In this document: piece after piece, positions 1-9,102 of the stretch
How the letters are laid out: every line of letters begins with the position of its first letter
Position numbering within the stretch: position 1 is the stretch's first letter
Origin: Burkholderiales bacterium
Lineage (GTDB): Bacteria > Pseudomonadota > Gammaproteobacteria > Burkholderiales > Burkholderiaceae_C
Direction: 5' to 3'
NCBI GenBank assembly: GCA_016703325.1
Contig: JADJCH010000026.1
Coordinates: 1 to 64,000 of the forward strand
Length of the DNA: 64,000 nt
The notes under the pieces: model-generated
The model's input: only the letters and a program-made list of their open reading frames with translations
Databases searched by the model: none
Told to the model about the DNA's origin: nothing
Position numbers and translations under genes: made by a program

Positions 1-317
1 CACTGCAGCTCGTGCAGGCACAGCAGCGCGACGAAGTTGGTGAGCGCGAAGATGGAACCGATGGACAGGTCCACCCCGCCGCCGATCATCACCAGCGCCA
101 GCCCCAGCACCAGGAAGCCCAGCTCGCCGGCCTGCCGCGCGGTGCTGGCGAGTTGCGCCTCGGACAGGAAACCGGGGATCGGCCCGGACAGCGTGAACGC
201 CACCGCAACCAGCACCCCCACCGGGATGGCGGTTTCCATCCACGGCTTGGCGAGGACCTCGCCGATCAGGTGGTCGGGCCACCAGCGGTAGCGCGCTCGG
301 GTCAGGGGGTCGTTCAT
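1..317 (-). CDS. Sugar ABC transporter permease, RbsC/XylH family (partial, C-terminus beyond window)
   Basis: The reading frame opens with ATG at 317 and runs off the left edge without a stop, giving about 105 residues. It begins MNDPLTRARYRWWPDHL, then a hydrophobic segment, and contains the typical RbsC-type motif GGGVDLSIGSIFALTNF (around residues 84-100). This family forms the inner-membrane channel of CUT2 sugar ABC importers (ribose, xylose, galactose type). It lies 29 nt downstream of the broken binding-protein gene and is co-directional with a second permease at 1464-2435, so two different permease subunits probably form a heterodimer. The ATPase gene is not in the window and is presumably beyond the left edge. 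The substrate cannot be read from the sequence. Confidence 0.85.
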   Translation of the reverse strand, partial: MNDPLTRARYRWWPDHLIGEVLAKPWMETAIPVGVLVAVAFTLSGPIPGFLSEAQLASTARQAGELGFLVLGLALVMIGGGVDLSIGSIFALTNFVALLCLHELQ

Positions 318-346
318 GCGGACCTGCTCTTCGCTTGTTCGCCCAC

Positions 347-1337
347 TTACTTGCCCAGCGTCCAGCAGGTGCCTTCGGTGCCGGCGTTGGCCTTGGTCAC
401 CGGGGTCAGCGTGGTGTACATCTGGCCCTTGAGCTGGCCCGGCTTCACGCCGGCAGACAGCCAGGTACCCGATGGTGGAGGCCAGGTTGGCACTCCTGGT
501 TGGGCACGTTTATAGGACACGTTCAGGTCGTAGGCGCCGGACTTCCTACCATGTCGCAGGTGGCGCGGTTCGCGCCGCCGGAGGTGGCCACGAAGACCTT
601 GCCGGTCAGGCCCGCTTCCTTGACCGCCGCGGCGGTGCCCTGGTCCATCGCGTCCCAGAAGCCGATGATCCCGCACAGGTCCGGGTGCTGCTTGAGCACC
701 GTCTGCGTGATGGCCTTGGCCTTGTCGGCCTGCCAGTCGGCGGACTGGTTGGAGACGATCTTGATGCCCGGGTTCTTGGCGAAGACGTTCTCGATGCCCT
801 TGACGGTGTAGGCGCTGGCGGCCGCCGTGAAGCTTCCTGAACGATCGCCACCTTACCGGACTTGCCCTGGCTGGCATGGACGACGGCCTCGGCCTGCACC
901 TCGCCCATGTCCCCCAGTTCGGTGCCGACGTAGGCGCTACTCTGCGTCACCGAGGCCATGTTGATCTGCATCGATGGATGCCGGCCTTCTCGGCCTGGGC
1001 GATCAGCTTGGCGCAGGTGCTGACGTCCGGGTTGTGCACCACGATGACGTCCGGCTTGTCGGCGATCAGCTGGGTGAAGGCCTGGGCGCCGGCCTGGGTG
1101 TTGAAGCTAGTCGCGCACGACCACCTTGATGCCCTGCGGCTCCAGCTCGGTCTTCAGACCACGGAGCCAGCCCTGCGCCAGGTCCATCGCCATCGCGCCG
1201 GGCAGGAAGGCGACGGTCCTGCCCCTCAGCGCCTTCTTGTAGCCGCCGCGGATGGGCTCGTCCAGGCCCTTGCCCTGGGCGAAGGCGGCGCCGGAGGTCA
1301 GCAGGGCGGCGCACAGCGCCAGAGAGGTCTTCATCAT
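347..1337 (-). pseudogene. Sugar ABC transporter periplasmic binding protein, broken by multiple frameshifts
   Basis: The start is intact: ATG at 1337 (or 1334) after a GGAG-like site, then a signal peptide (MKTSLALCAALLTSGAAFA) and a CUT2-type binding-protein N-terminus. After VVVRD near 1108 the frame is lost. Family-like sequence then continues in alternating frames: QLIADKPDVIVVHNPDVSTC, MQINMASVTQSSAYVG from 971, GKVAIVQ, then GIIGFWDAMDQGTAAAVKEA around 640-700, and finally KPGQLKGQMYTTLTPVTKAN to the stop at 347. At least five small indels are needed (near 1108, 975, 843, 546 and 490-515). The length, 991 nt, is not a multiple of three. There are almost no nonsense substitutions and the residues are well conserved, so either very recent inactivation or sequence error is possible. 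Confidence 0.8.
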
Positions 1338-1404
1338 CACAGGTCTCCTCATGGATGGCGCCAGTGCGCGCGTGACAGGGCGGGGATCAGCAACCGCCAC
1401 GGAT

Positions 1405-1417
1405 CCGGCTTTGCCGG
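1405..1417. repeat. Short GC stem-loop (CCGGC-TTT-GCCGG), also found at 61141
   Basis: Perfect 5-bp stem with a 3-nt loop, followed by GCC. The 16-nt string CCGGCTTTGCCGGGCC recurs exactly at 61141-61156, inside another ABC transporter operon. Here it lies between the upstream permease and the binding-protein gene. It may act as an intra-operon mRNA stem-loop; that function is inferred. Confidence 0.5.
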
Positions 1418-1463
1418 GCCGTCGGCGGTGCCCGACGGTGTGCGCGAAGCGCGCAGGGGGTGG

Positions 1464-2435
1464 TCATATGTCGCCCTGCTGGGCGGTCTCTTCGTTGCGC
1501 GGGTTGAGCAGCGTGTCGATCACGATCGCGGCCAGCAGCACCAGGCCCTTGACCAGGTTCTGCACCGAGTAGCCCACGTCCAGGATCGTCAGGCCGTTGA
1601 GCAGGGTGCCGATCAGCAGGGTGCCGATCAGCACGTTGCCCACGCCGCCACGCCCGCCGGACAGGCCGATACCGCCCAGCACCACCACCAGGATCACGTC
1701 GTAGATCAGCGTGGAGTTGAAGATGCGGGTGGACAGGCTGCCCAGCGAAGCCGCCAGCACCAGACCGGCAAAGGCGGCGATCAGCGCCGAGGACAGGTAC
1801 TGCAGCAACTGCATCGGCCGCGTCGGGATGCCGGCGGTGCGTGCACCCTGCGGGTTGTCGCCCATCGCATAGACGTAGGCGCCCAGCGTGAACCAGCGCA
1901 GGTAGGCGGCCATCAGCAGCAGGGTGGCGGCCAGCATCCAGACCGAGGCCGGCACGCCCAGCAGGCGCCCACGGCCCACCGAAGCGATCACATCCAAGGC
2001 CTGCGGCCACTGGACGGTTTCGAGCTGGAAGAAGAAGGCCTGCCCCAGCCCGGCCAGGAAAAGCCCGCTGGCCAGCGTGACAAACAGTGCGGGCACCTCG
2101 GCATAGGCGATCAGCCAGCCGTTGATTGCGCCAAACGCCACCGTGAGCGCGATGGCTGCAGCCAACGAGAAGGCGATGCCGTGCCCATCCCCCACCAACT
2201 GCAGCAGCAGCGCGGGCGGGATGCACAGCGCCGCGATCATCGACAGGTCCACGCCCCGGCCGATCACGATCACCGCCATGCCCAGACCCAGGATGCCCAG
2301 GATGGAGACGTTCTGGATCAGCGTGAGCAGGTTGTCTACCTGGCGAAAGCCCGGCAGCGCCACCGCCAGCCCGGTGAAGAGCAGCACGAACAGGGCGCTG
2401 ACGATGGCTTGCTGGGACAGGCGGGGCAGCTGCAT
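1464..2435 (-). CDS. Sugar ABC transporter permease, RbsC family
   Basis: 323-residue integral membrane protein with about eight to ten hydrophobic segments. It carries the family signature IGRGVDLSMIAALCIP near residues 58-73 and VVVLGGIGLSGGRGGVGNV in the C-terminal third, the conserved cytoplasmic region that contacts the ATPase. I chose ATG at 2435 (MQLPRLSQQAIVSALF) because the upstream in-frame extension (from 2510) is polar and reads through the operator-like palindrome. No good Shine-Dalgarno sequence is visible. It is the first gene of the operon, followed by the broken binding protein and a second permease. Confidence 0.85.
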   Translation of the reverse strand: MQLPRLSQQAIVSALFVLLFTGLAVALPGFRQVDNLLTLIQNVSILGILGLGMAVIVIGRGVDLSMIAALCIPPALLLQLVGDGHGIAFSLAAAIALTVAFGAINGWLIAYAEVPALFVTLASGLFLAGLGQAFFFQLETVQWPQALDVIASVGRGRLLGVPASVWMLAATLLLMAAYLRWFTLGAYVYAMGDNPQGARTAGIPTRPMQLLQYLSSALIAAFAGLVLAASLGSLSTRIFNSTLIYDVILVVVLGGIGLSGGRGGVGNVLIGTLLIGTLLNGLTILDVGYSVQNLVKGLVLLAAIVIDTLLNPRNEETAQQGDI

Positions 2436-2461
2436 GGAGGGTGGGCGATCGCTGTTGCGGT

Positions 2462-2505
2462 CAGTTTGTCGTTCAGTCCAATTGTCGGACTGAAAATTGA
2501 AACTG
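2462..2505. promoter_or_regulatory. Nested palindrome, candidate operator of the sugar ABC operon
   Basis: Perfect inverted repeat TTCAGTCC (2472-2479), 7-nt spacer, GGACTGAA (2487-2494). It is nested in an outer pair CAGTTT (2462-2467) and AAACTG (2500-2505) with nearly the same centre. The core TTGTCGGAC resembles GntR/FadR-type operators. It lies just upstream of the permease start at 2435, where a repressor would be expected to act. No regulator gene is adjacent, so the binding protein is unknown. Confidence 0.55.
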
Positions 2506-2539
2506 CGCAATCCTTCACTGACTTGGGACTTACCCGGGT

Positions 2540-2560
2540 GGGGCGCCCTGAGAGCGCCCC
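2540..2560. repeat. GC-rich stem-loop between the sugar operon and argG
   Basis: GGGGCGC (2540-2546), 7-nt loop, GCGCCCC (2554-2560). It sits between divergent genes, so it is not an obvious terminator. The rest of 2506-2722 holds the argG upstream region, with no other feature I can name. Confidence 0.4.
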
Positions 2561-2722
2561 AGACCTGCCGCTGCGCTCAGGCCCCCCGAGGGGGATGAGG
2601 AGACTTGGGGCGGCACGGCGTTTCCTCATGAGTGAACGTCGTGCCAAGGGGCAGGCCGCCAGTCGAACCGAGGCAGGGCAGGTCGGCTCGCCTAAAATCG
2701 CGGGTTTTCCGGAGATCCACCC

Positions 2723-4075
2723 TTGAGCGCCAACATCCTTCAGCATCTGCCCGCCGGCCAACGCGTCGGCATCGCGTTTTCCGGCGGCCTGGACACCAGC
2801 GCCGCGGTGCACTGGATGCGCGCCAAGGGCGCCGTGCCCTGCGCCTACACCGCCAACCTCGGCCAGCCCGACGAGAGCGACTACGAGGACATTCCCCGCA
2901 AGGCCCGGGCCTACGGCGCCGAGCTGGCCCGCCTGGTGGACTGCCGCGCCCAGCTGGTGGCCGAAGGCATCGCCGCGATCCAGTGCGCGGCCTTCCATGT
3001 GACCACGGCCGGCGCGACCTACTTCAACACCACGCCGCTGGGCCGGGCCGTGACCGGCACCGCGCTGGTGGTGGCCATGCGCGAGGACGACGTCCACATC
3101 TGGGGTGACGGCAGCACCTACAAGGGCAACGACATCGAGCGCTTCTACCGCTACGGCCTGCTGGCCAACCCGCAGCTGAAGATCTACAAACCCTGGCTGG
3201 ACCAGACCTTCATCGACGAGCTGGGTGGTCGCAAGGAGATGAGCGAGTACCTCATCGCCAACGGCTTCGACTACAAGATGTCGGTCGAGAAGGCCTACAG
3301 CACCGACTCCAACATGCTGGGCGCCACCCACGAGGCCAAGGACCTGGAGTTCCTGAACGCCGGCGTGAACATCGTCAACCCGATCATGGGCGTGGCCTTC
3401 TGGAAGGACGAGGTGGAGGTGAAGCGCGAGGCGGTGATCGTGCGCTTCGAGGAAGGTGTGCCGGTGGCGCTGAACGGCCGCACCTTTGCCAGCCAGGTGG
3501 AGTTGTTCGAGGAGGCCAACCGCATCGGCGGGCGCCACGGCCTGGGCATGTGCGACCAGATCGAGAACCGCATCATCGAGGCCAAGAGCCGCGGCATCTA
3601 CGAGGCACCGGGCATGGCGCTGCTGCACATCGCCTACGAGCGCCTGGTCACCGGCATCCACAACGAGGACACCATCGAGCAGTACCGCGCCAACGGCCGC
3701 CGCCTGGGCAAGCTGCTCTACCACGGCCGCTGGTTCGACCCGCAGGCCCTGATGCTGCGCGAGACGGCGCAGCGCTGGGTGGCGCGTGCCATCACCGGCG
3801 AGGTGACGCTGGAGCTGCGCCGCGGCAACGACTACTCGATCATGGACACGGTCAGCGCCAACCTGACCTACAAACCCGAGCGGCTGAGCATGGAAAAGGT
3901 GGAGGACGCGGCGTTCACCCCGGCCGACCGCATTGGCCAGCTGACGATGCGCAACCTGGACATCACCGACACGCGCGACAAGCTGTCCATCTACACCGGG
4001 GTGGGTCTGATCGGCAGCAGCTCCGACGGCAGCCTGCCGCTGCTGGGTTCGTCGGTGCCAGCCGAAAAGGCCTGA
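2723..4075 (+). CDS. argG: Argininosuccinate synthase
   Basis: Joins citrulline and aspartate with ATP to give argininosuccinate, the penultimate step of arginine synthesis. The protein has 450 residues, the length of the E. coli-type (longer) ArgG class. The N-terminal ATP-binding loop reads IAFSGGLDTSAAV (about residues 17-29), and family blocks such as YSTDSNMLGATHEAKDLE are seen mid-protein. The start is TTG at 2723, with GGAG 9 nt upstream. No ATG lies in a suitable place, and translation from TTG gives the expected N-terminus MSANILQHLPAGQRVGIAF. It is monocistronic and divergent from the sugar ABC operon. Confidence 0.95.
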   Translation: MSANILQHLPAGQRVGIAFSGGLDTSAAVHWMRAKGAVPCAYTANLGQPDESDYEDIPRKARAYGAELARLVDCRAQLVAEGIAAIQCAAFHVTTAGATYFNTTPLGRAVTGTALVVAMREDDVHIWGDGSTYKGNDIERFYRYGLLANPQLKIYKPWLDQTFIDELGGRKEMSEYLIANGFDYKMSVEKAYSTDSNMLGATHEAKDLEFLNAGVNIVNPIMGVAFWKDEVEVKREAVIVRFEEGVPVALNGRTFASQVELFEEANRIGGRHGLGMCDQIENRIIEAKSRGIYEAPGMALLHIAYERLVTGIHNEDTIEQYRANGRRLGKLLYHGRWFDPQALMLRETAQRWVARAITGEVTLELRRGNDYSIMDTVSANLTYKPERLSMEKVEDAAFTPADRIGQLTMRNLDITDTRDKLSIYTGVGLIGSSSDGSLPLLGSSVPAEKA

Positions 4076-4221
4076 TCCGGCCAAAGGTGGGGAGGCCGCC
4101 GGGCGGTACTTCCTCACGTCCCTGAGCAGGGACACCGGGCCGCTGGGAGGCTCGGGATGCAGACAGAGCGGGGTGCTGCCGATACAGGCTCACCCACCGT
4201 TCTTGCATTTCGAGCCCCGCC

Positions 4222-6456
4222 ATGTCCCAACCCACCAGCGCAGATCCGCGGTCTGAGCCCCTCCCGCCGGCCGACGGGCCCGCCCTGCCGATGCCGTCCT
4301 GGCCCCAGGGCGTTGACCTGCCCGAGGACCTGACGCAGATCGTCGAGCGCTGGCAACGTGCCGAGCGCGACCTGCAGGCGCAGACGTTGCTGTTGCGCAC
4401 CGTGCTCGACGAAAGCCCGGACTTGATCCTCCTGAAGGACCACGAGGGCAACTTCCTGCTGTGCAATCGGCCGATGGCGCAGTTCTATGGCACCACGCCG
4501 GAGGCGATGGTCGGCAAACACGACGGCGACTTCGGCTGCCCGACGGAGATGGCCGAGGCCTTCCGGCGCAATGTGCAGGAGATCATGCGACACGGCCGCA
4601 CCGAGGTGGTGCTGGAGGAGTCGCGCGACGCCGGCAGCGGCGAGTCCCGCTGGTTCCGTTCGATCAAGAAGCCCTTTGCCGGGCCGGACGGGCGCATGCG
4701 CATCCTGGTGATCGCCCACGACATCACGGATGTGCAGCGGGCCCAGCTGCGCCTCGAAGCCAGCGAACGCCGCTTGCAGTACGCACTGGAGGCGCGGGGG
4801 GACGGCGTGTGGGACTGGGACATCGCCTCGGGTCGGCTCACCCTCAGCCACCGCTGGTGCCAGATGTTCGGCTACGCGCCCGACGAGCTGACCGGCACCC
4901 TCGGCGACTTCCTTCGCTGTCTGGACGAGCAGACCCGACCGGAGGTGGATGCCGCTCTGGCGGCCTGCCTGGAAGGCGACGGTCGCTGGGAACACGAACA
5001 CGCCATGTGCTCCAAGGACGGCCGGCAGCTGTGGGTGCTGGACCGTGGCCAGGTGGTGGAACGGGATGGGCAGGGGCGGCCGTTGCGCATGGTGGGTGCC
5101 ATCAGCGACATCTCCGAACAGAAGCGCACCCGCGAGCTGATCTGGCAGCAGGCCAACCACGACAGCCTGACCGGCCTGCCCAACCGCAACCGGCTCTATG
5201 ACCGCCTGCATGAGGAGATGGTGGCAACCGACCGAAGCGGCCTTCCGCTGGCGATGCTGATGCTCGACATCGACGGTTTCAAGGAGGTCAACGACAGCCT
5301 GGGCCACGCCTGGGGCGATGCCCTGCTGCAGGAGGCCGCAGGCCGGCTGCGTGGCTGTGTGCGCGAGGGGGATACGGTGGCCCGTCTGGGGGGCGATGAG
5401 TTCGTGCTGCTGCTGGGGGCGGTGACCGACGCCCGTGCGGTACCCCGCATCGCACAGGACGTGCTGACGGCAATCAAGCGGCCTTTCCAGCTCGGAGACG
5501 ATCAGGTCTACGTCACGGCCAGTGTGGGCATCACGCAGTATCCGCAGGACGCTGCGGACCTGGACTCTCTGCTGCGGGGGGCGGACCAGGCGATGTATGC
5601 CGCAAAGCGCCAGGGGCGCAACCGCTTCGACCACTTCACCCCGGCGCTGGAACGCCAGGCACAGGAGCGCGCCCGCACTCTGGCGGACCTGCGGCAGGCC
5701 CTGAAGGTGGGGCAGTTCGAGCTGCATTTCCAGCCCATTGTCGATCTGCGCAGCGGCGAGGTGCGCAAGGCCGAGGCTCTGCTGCGCTGGCGCCATCCCA
5801 CCCGCGGCATGGTCAGCCCGGCGGAGTTCATCCCGCTGGCGGAATCGTCGGGGTTGATCCATGCCCTGGGCGACTGGGTGTTCCGTGAGGCCACCCGCCT
5901 GGTGGCGGGTTGGCGGCAGACGGTGCACGCGCAGTTCCAGGTGGCGGTCAACGTGTCTCCGCTGCAGTTCCAGAACCCCGATCTGGACCTGGAGGCCTGG
6001 CTGGCGCACCTGCGCCAGCTGGGGCTGGACGGCAGTGCGGTGGTGGTGGAGATCACCGAAGGCCTGCTGATGGAGGCCGGACCGGAGGTGACCCGCCACC
6101 TGCTGCACCTGCGCGATGCGGGGGTGCAGGTGGCGCTGGACGACTTCGGCACCGGGTATTCGTCGCTGTCCTACCTGAACAAGCTGGACATCGACTACAT
6201 CAAGATCGACCGCTCCTTCGTGTGCAACCTCCAGGCGGATTCACCGGAGCTGGCGCTGTGCGAGGGCATCACGGTGATGGCGCACAAACTCGGCCTGAGG
6301 GTGGTGGCCGAGGGGGTGGAGACCGAGGAGCAGCTGCGGCTGCTCAAGTCGGCCGGCTGCGACCATGCGCAGGGCTACCTGATTTCCCGCCCCGTACCGG
6401 CTGAGGCCTTCGATCGCCTCGCCGCCCCAGTAGCTGAGCTGTCCGTCATAGCCTGA
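4222..6456 (+). CDS. PAS-PAS-GGDEF-EAL cyclic-di-GMP signalling protein
   Basis: 744 residues with no membrane segments. Two PAS sensor domains (about 45-165 and 175-300, the second ending in a PAC-like block) precede a GGDEF diguanylate cyclase domain (about 305-470) and an EAL phosphodiesterase domain (about 480-735). The cyclase signature is intact (RLGGDEFVLLLG), with an inhibitory I-site REGD five residues before RLGGDEF's GG. The EAL domain keeps AEALLRW, DDFGTGYSSLSYLNKL and VVAEGVET, so both activities may be present. It is a soluble c-di-GMP regulator that would respond to a ligand or redox state through PAS; the ligand is unknown. It stands alone downstream of argG. Confidence 0.92.
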   Translation: MSQPTSADPRSEPLPPADGPALPMPSWPQGVDLPEDLTQIVERWQRAERDLQAQTLLLRTVLDESPDLILLKDHEGNFLLCNRPMAQFYGTTPEAMVGKHDGDFGCPTEMAEAFRRNVQEIMRHGRTEVVLEESRDAGSGESRWFRSIKKPFAGPDGRMRILVIAHDITDVQRAQLRLEASERRLQYALEARGDGVWDWDIASGRLTLSHRWCQMFGYAPDELTGTLGDFLRCLDEQTRPEVDAALAACLEGDGRWEHEHAMCSKDGRQLWVLDRGQVVERDGQGRPLRMVGAISDISEQKRTRELIWQQANHDSLTGLPNRNRLYDRLHEEMVATDRSGLPLAMLMLDIDGFKEVNDSLGHAWGDALLQEAAGRLRGCVREGDTVARLGGDEFVLLLGAVTDARAVPRIAQDVLTAIKRPFQLGDDQVYVTASVGITQYPQDAADLDSLLRGADQAMYAAKRQGRNRFDHFTPALERQAQERARTLADLRQALKVGQFELHFQPIVDLRSGEVRKAEALLRWRHPTRGMVSPAEFIPLAESSGLIHALGDWVFREATRLVAGWRQTVHAQFQVAVNVSPLQFQNPDLDLEAWLAHLRQLGLDGSAVVVEITEGLLMEAGPEVTRHLLHLRDAGVQVALDDFGTGYSSLSYLNKLDIDYIKIDRSFVCNLQADSPELALCEGITVMAHKLGLRVVAEGVETEEQLRLLKSAGCDHAQGYLISRPVPAEAFDRLAAPVAELSVIA

Positions 6457-6496
6457 ACGCGGCGCCCGGATCAAATGCGTTGACCTCTGAAACGAA

Positions 6497-6518
6497 CAAC
6501 CGCCCCGGAGGGCGGTTG
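6497..6518 (-). terminator. Stem-loop terminator at the end of the pyrG-kdsA-eno-ftsB operon
   Basis: CAACCGCC (6497-6504), 6-nt loop, GGCGGTTG (6511-6518). It lies between two convergent genes. On the minus strand it is followed by TTCGTTT, so it fits termination after ftsB best but could serve both directions. Confidence 0.65.
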
Positions 6519-6540
6519 CGGCTGGATCGACGGGTTGCCG

Positions 6541-6819
6541 TCAGGGCCGGTGGCGAGAGAACTGCACCAGCAGTTCGTCCGGACGCAGCATGCCGAGTTC
6601 GGCGCGGGCCTTTTCCTCGATGAGTTCCAGCCCGGTCTGCAGGTCGGTCACCTCGGCCTGCAGGCGCTCATTGCGCTGCCGGGCCTGATCGTTCAGCGCC
6701 TGCTGCTCCACCATCTGGCTGCGCAGCTCCCGCACCTTGGGTACCCCGGAGCGGCCGAACCACAGCTCGGCGTGCACCAGCCCGAGCAGGACGACCAGAA
6801 CCAGGGTGATGCCGCGCAT
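6541..6819 (-). CDS. ftsB: Cell division protein FtsB
   Basis: 92-residue bitopic protein of the divisome FtsQLB complex. There is a short cytoplasmic start, one transmembrane helix (about residues 3-20, ITLVLVVLLGLVHAELWFG), a coiled coil (about 28-70, rich in heptad L/V/E/Q), and the typical ending EEKARAELGMLRPDE. Length and layout match the family. It follows eno by 20 nt, the usual eno-ftsB arrangement, and is the last gene of the operon before the stem-loop at 6497. Confidence 0.93.
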   Translation of the reverse strand: MRGITLVLVVLLGLVHAELWFGRSGVPKVRELRSQMVEQQALNDQARQRNERLQAEVTDLQTGLELIEEKARAELGMLRPDELLVQFSRHRP

Positions 6820-6839
6820 GGCCGATCAGCTGCCTGGAA

Positions 6840-8126
6840 TCAGCGCAGGTTGTAGAAGGCCGCGCGGCCCGGGTACACCGCCACGTCGCCCAGGTCTTCC
6901 TCGATGCGCAGCAGCTGGTTGTACTTGGCCATGCGGTCTGAACGGCTCATCGAGCCGGTCTTGATCTGGCCGGCGTTCAACGCCACCGCGATGTCGGCGA
7001 TGGTGCTGTCCTCGGTCTCGCCCGAGCGGTGGCTGATCACGGCGGTGTAGTTGGCGCGCTTGGCCATTTCGACGGCGGCGAAGGTCTCGCTCAGGGTGCC
7101 GATCTGGTTGATCTTGATGAGGATCGAGTTGGCGATGCCCTTGTCGATGCCTTCCTTCAGGATCTTGGTGTTGGTCACGAACAGGTCGTCACCCACCAGC
7201 TGAACCTTCTTGCCCAGGCGGTCGGTCAGGTGCTTCCAGCCCGCCCAGTCGCCTTCGTGCATGCCGTCTTCGATCGAGATGATCGGGTACTTGTCCACCC
7301 AGGTGGCGAGCATGTCGGTCCAGGCCTCGGCGGTCAGCGACAGGTTGCCTTCGCCGGCCAGCACGTACTTGCCGTCGTGGTAGAACTCGCTGGCCGCGCA
7401 GTCCAGGCCCAGGGCGATCTGGTCACCGGCGCGGTAGCCGGCCATGTCGATGGCCTGCAGGATCATCTGGATCGCCGCTTCGTGGCTGTCCACGCTGGGG
7501 GCGAAGCCGCCTTCGTCACCGACTGCGGTGCTGATGTGCTTGTCGTGCAGGATCTTCTTGAGCGCGTGGAAGGTCTCGGCACCCCAGCGCAGGGCCTCGC
7601 GCAGGCTCGGCGCGCCCACGGGGATGATCATCATTTCCTGGAGGTCCAGGCTGTTGTTGGCGTGCGCCCCGCCGTTGATGACGTTCATCATCGGCACGGG
7701 CAGCTGCACCGCACCCATGCCGCCGAAGTAGCGGTACAGCGGCAGGCCGGACTCTTCGGCGGCGGCGCGCGCCACCGCCATGGAGACGGCCAGCATCGCG
7801 TTGGCACCCAGGCGGCCCTTGTTGTCGGTGCCGTCCAGGTCGATCAGGGTCTTGTCCAGGAAGCTCTGCTCGCTGGCGTCCAGGCCCAGCACGGCTTCGC
7901 TGATCTCGGTGTTGATGTTCTGCACCGCCTTGAGCACCCCCTTGCCGAGGTAGCGGCTCTTGTCGCCGTCGCGCAGCTCGATGGCCTCGCGGCTGCCGGT
8001 GGAGGCGCCGCTGGGCACGGCCGCACGGCCCATGGTGCCGCTTTCCAGCAGCACGTCGCATTCAACGGTGGGATTGCCGCGGCTGTCGAGAACTTCGCGG
8101 CCGACGATGTCGACGATGGCGCTCAT
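6840..8126 (-). CDS. eno: Enolase
   Basis: Converts 2-phosphoglycerate to phosphoenolpyruvate in glycolysis and is part of the degradosome in many proteobacteria. 428 residues, the normal length. Family blocks are all present: GREVLDSRGNPTVE at the N-terminus, VGDEGGFAPS, LVGDDLFVTNTKIL, and the C-terminal signature SHRSGETEDSTIADIAVA. The start is ATG at 8126 with GGAG-like sequence upstream. It lies 118 nt downstream of kdsA in the same direction. Confidence 0.97.
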   Translation of the reverse strand: MSAIVDIVGREVLDSRGNPTVECDVLLESGTMGRAAVPSGASTGSREAIELRDGDKSRYLGKGVLKAVQNINTEISEAVLGLDASEQSFLDKTLIDLDGTDNKGRLGANAMLAVSMAVARAAAEESGLPLYRYFGGMGAVQLPVPMMNVINGGAHANNSLDLQEMMIIPVGAPSLREALRWGAETFHALKKILHDKHISTAVGDEGGFAPSVDSHEAAIQMILQAIDMAGYRAGDQIALGLDCAASEFYHDGKYVLAGEGNLSLTAEAWTDMLATWVDKYPIISIEDGMHEGDWAGWKHLTDRLGKKVQLVGDDLFVTNTKILKEGIDKGIANSILIKINQIGTLSETFAAVEMAKRANYTAVISHRSGETEDSTIADIAVALNAGQIKTGSMSRSDRMAKYNQLLRIEEDLGDVAVYPGRAAFYNLR

Positions 8127-8244
8127 CTTGGGGGACTCCTGTGGTCAAAAATTCGTCGCGCGCATGGTGCCGCAAAGACGGTGGGGCGCGCGGGCCCGGC
8201 CGTCGGGGCGCAGCGTCACCCGTGCAAATTTGGGCAGCGCTTGA

Positions 8245-9102
8245 TCAGCATGAAAAGTCGTTCTCCAGCAGGGGTTGCTGCTTGACCACACGGTCCAGCG
8301 CCACCAGCTGCTCCAGCAGCGCGCGCATGTGCTTCAGCGGCACCGCGTTGGGTCCATCGGACCAAGCCTTGGCCGGCTCCGGGTGGGTTTCCATGAACAG
8401 CCCCGCCACGCCAGCGGCGACACCGGCACGGGCCAGCACCGGCACCATCTCGCGGGCACCGCCACTCACGTTGCCCAGGCCGCCGGGCTTCTGCACCGAG
8501 TGGGTGACGTCGAACACCACCGGCGCGCCGGACTTGCGCATCTCGGCCAGGCTGGTCATGTCGGCCACCAGGTTGTTGTAGCCGAAGCTCACGCCGCGCT
8601 CGCAGGCCAGGAAGCGGTCTTCGGACAGGCCGGCTTCCTTCGCGGCGGCGCGGGCCTTGTCGATGACGTTCTTCATGTCCCAGGGCGCCAGGAACTGGCC
8701 CTTCTTGATGTTCACCGGACGGCCGGACATCGCCACCGCGCGGATGAAATCGGTCTGGCGACACAGAAAGGCGGGCGTCTGCAGCACGTCGACGACGCTG
8801 GCGACCTCGGCCACCTGGGCCTCGTCGTGCACGTCGGTGATCACCGGCAGGCCAGTCTGGCGGCGCACCTCGTCGAGGATCGTCAGCCCCGCCTCGATGC
8901 CCACGCCGCGCTGGCTGCTGCCCGACGAACGGTTGGCCTTGTCGAAGGAGCCCTTGTAGATCAGCGGGATGCCCAGCGCGGTGCAGGTTTCCTTCAGTTG
9001 CCCGGCGACATCCAGCGACATCTCCAGCCCTTCGATCGAGCAGGTGCCGGCGATCAGGAAAAACGGCCGGTCCAGGCCGACCTCAAAGCCGCAGAGATTC
9101 AT
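8245..9102 (-). CDS. kdsA: 3-deoxy-8-phosphooctulonate synthase (KDO-8-P synthase)
   Basis: Condenses arabinose-5-phosphate with PEP for lipopolysaccharide KDO synthesis. 285 residues. The motifs FFLIAGTCSIEG, YKGSFDKANRSS, ITDVHDEAQ and SGRPVNIKKGQFLAP are typical of KdsA. The frame stays open far upstream, but the real start is ATG at 9102, which overlaps the pyrG stop (ATGA, translational coupling). It uses PEP, the product of the next gene (eno). Confidence 0.95.
   Translation of the reverse strand: MNLCGFEVGLDRPFFLIAGTCSIEGLEMSLDVAGQLKETCTALGIPLIYKGSFDKANRSSGSSQRGVGIEAGLTILDEVRRQTGLPVITDVHDEAQVAEVASVVDVLQTPAFLCRQTDFIRAVAMSGRPVNIKKGQFLAPWDMKNVIDKARAAAKEAGLSEDRFLACERGVSFGYNNLVADMTSLAEMRKSGAPVVFDVTHSVQKPGGLGNVSGGAREMVPVLARAGVAAGVAGLFMETHPEPAKAWSDGPNAVPLKHMRALLEQLVALDRVVKQQPLLENDFSC

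Noticed and set aside
876..2726. Long plus-strand open frame opposite the sugar ABC genes
   Set aside because: It is rich in Q/H/R from antisense reading of membrane-protein codons and has no domain.
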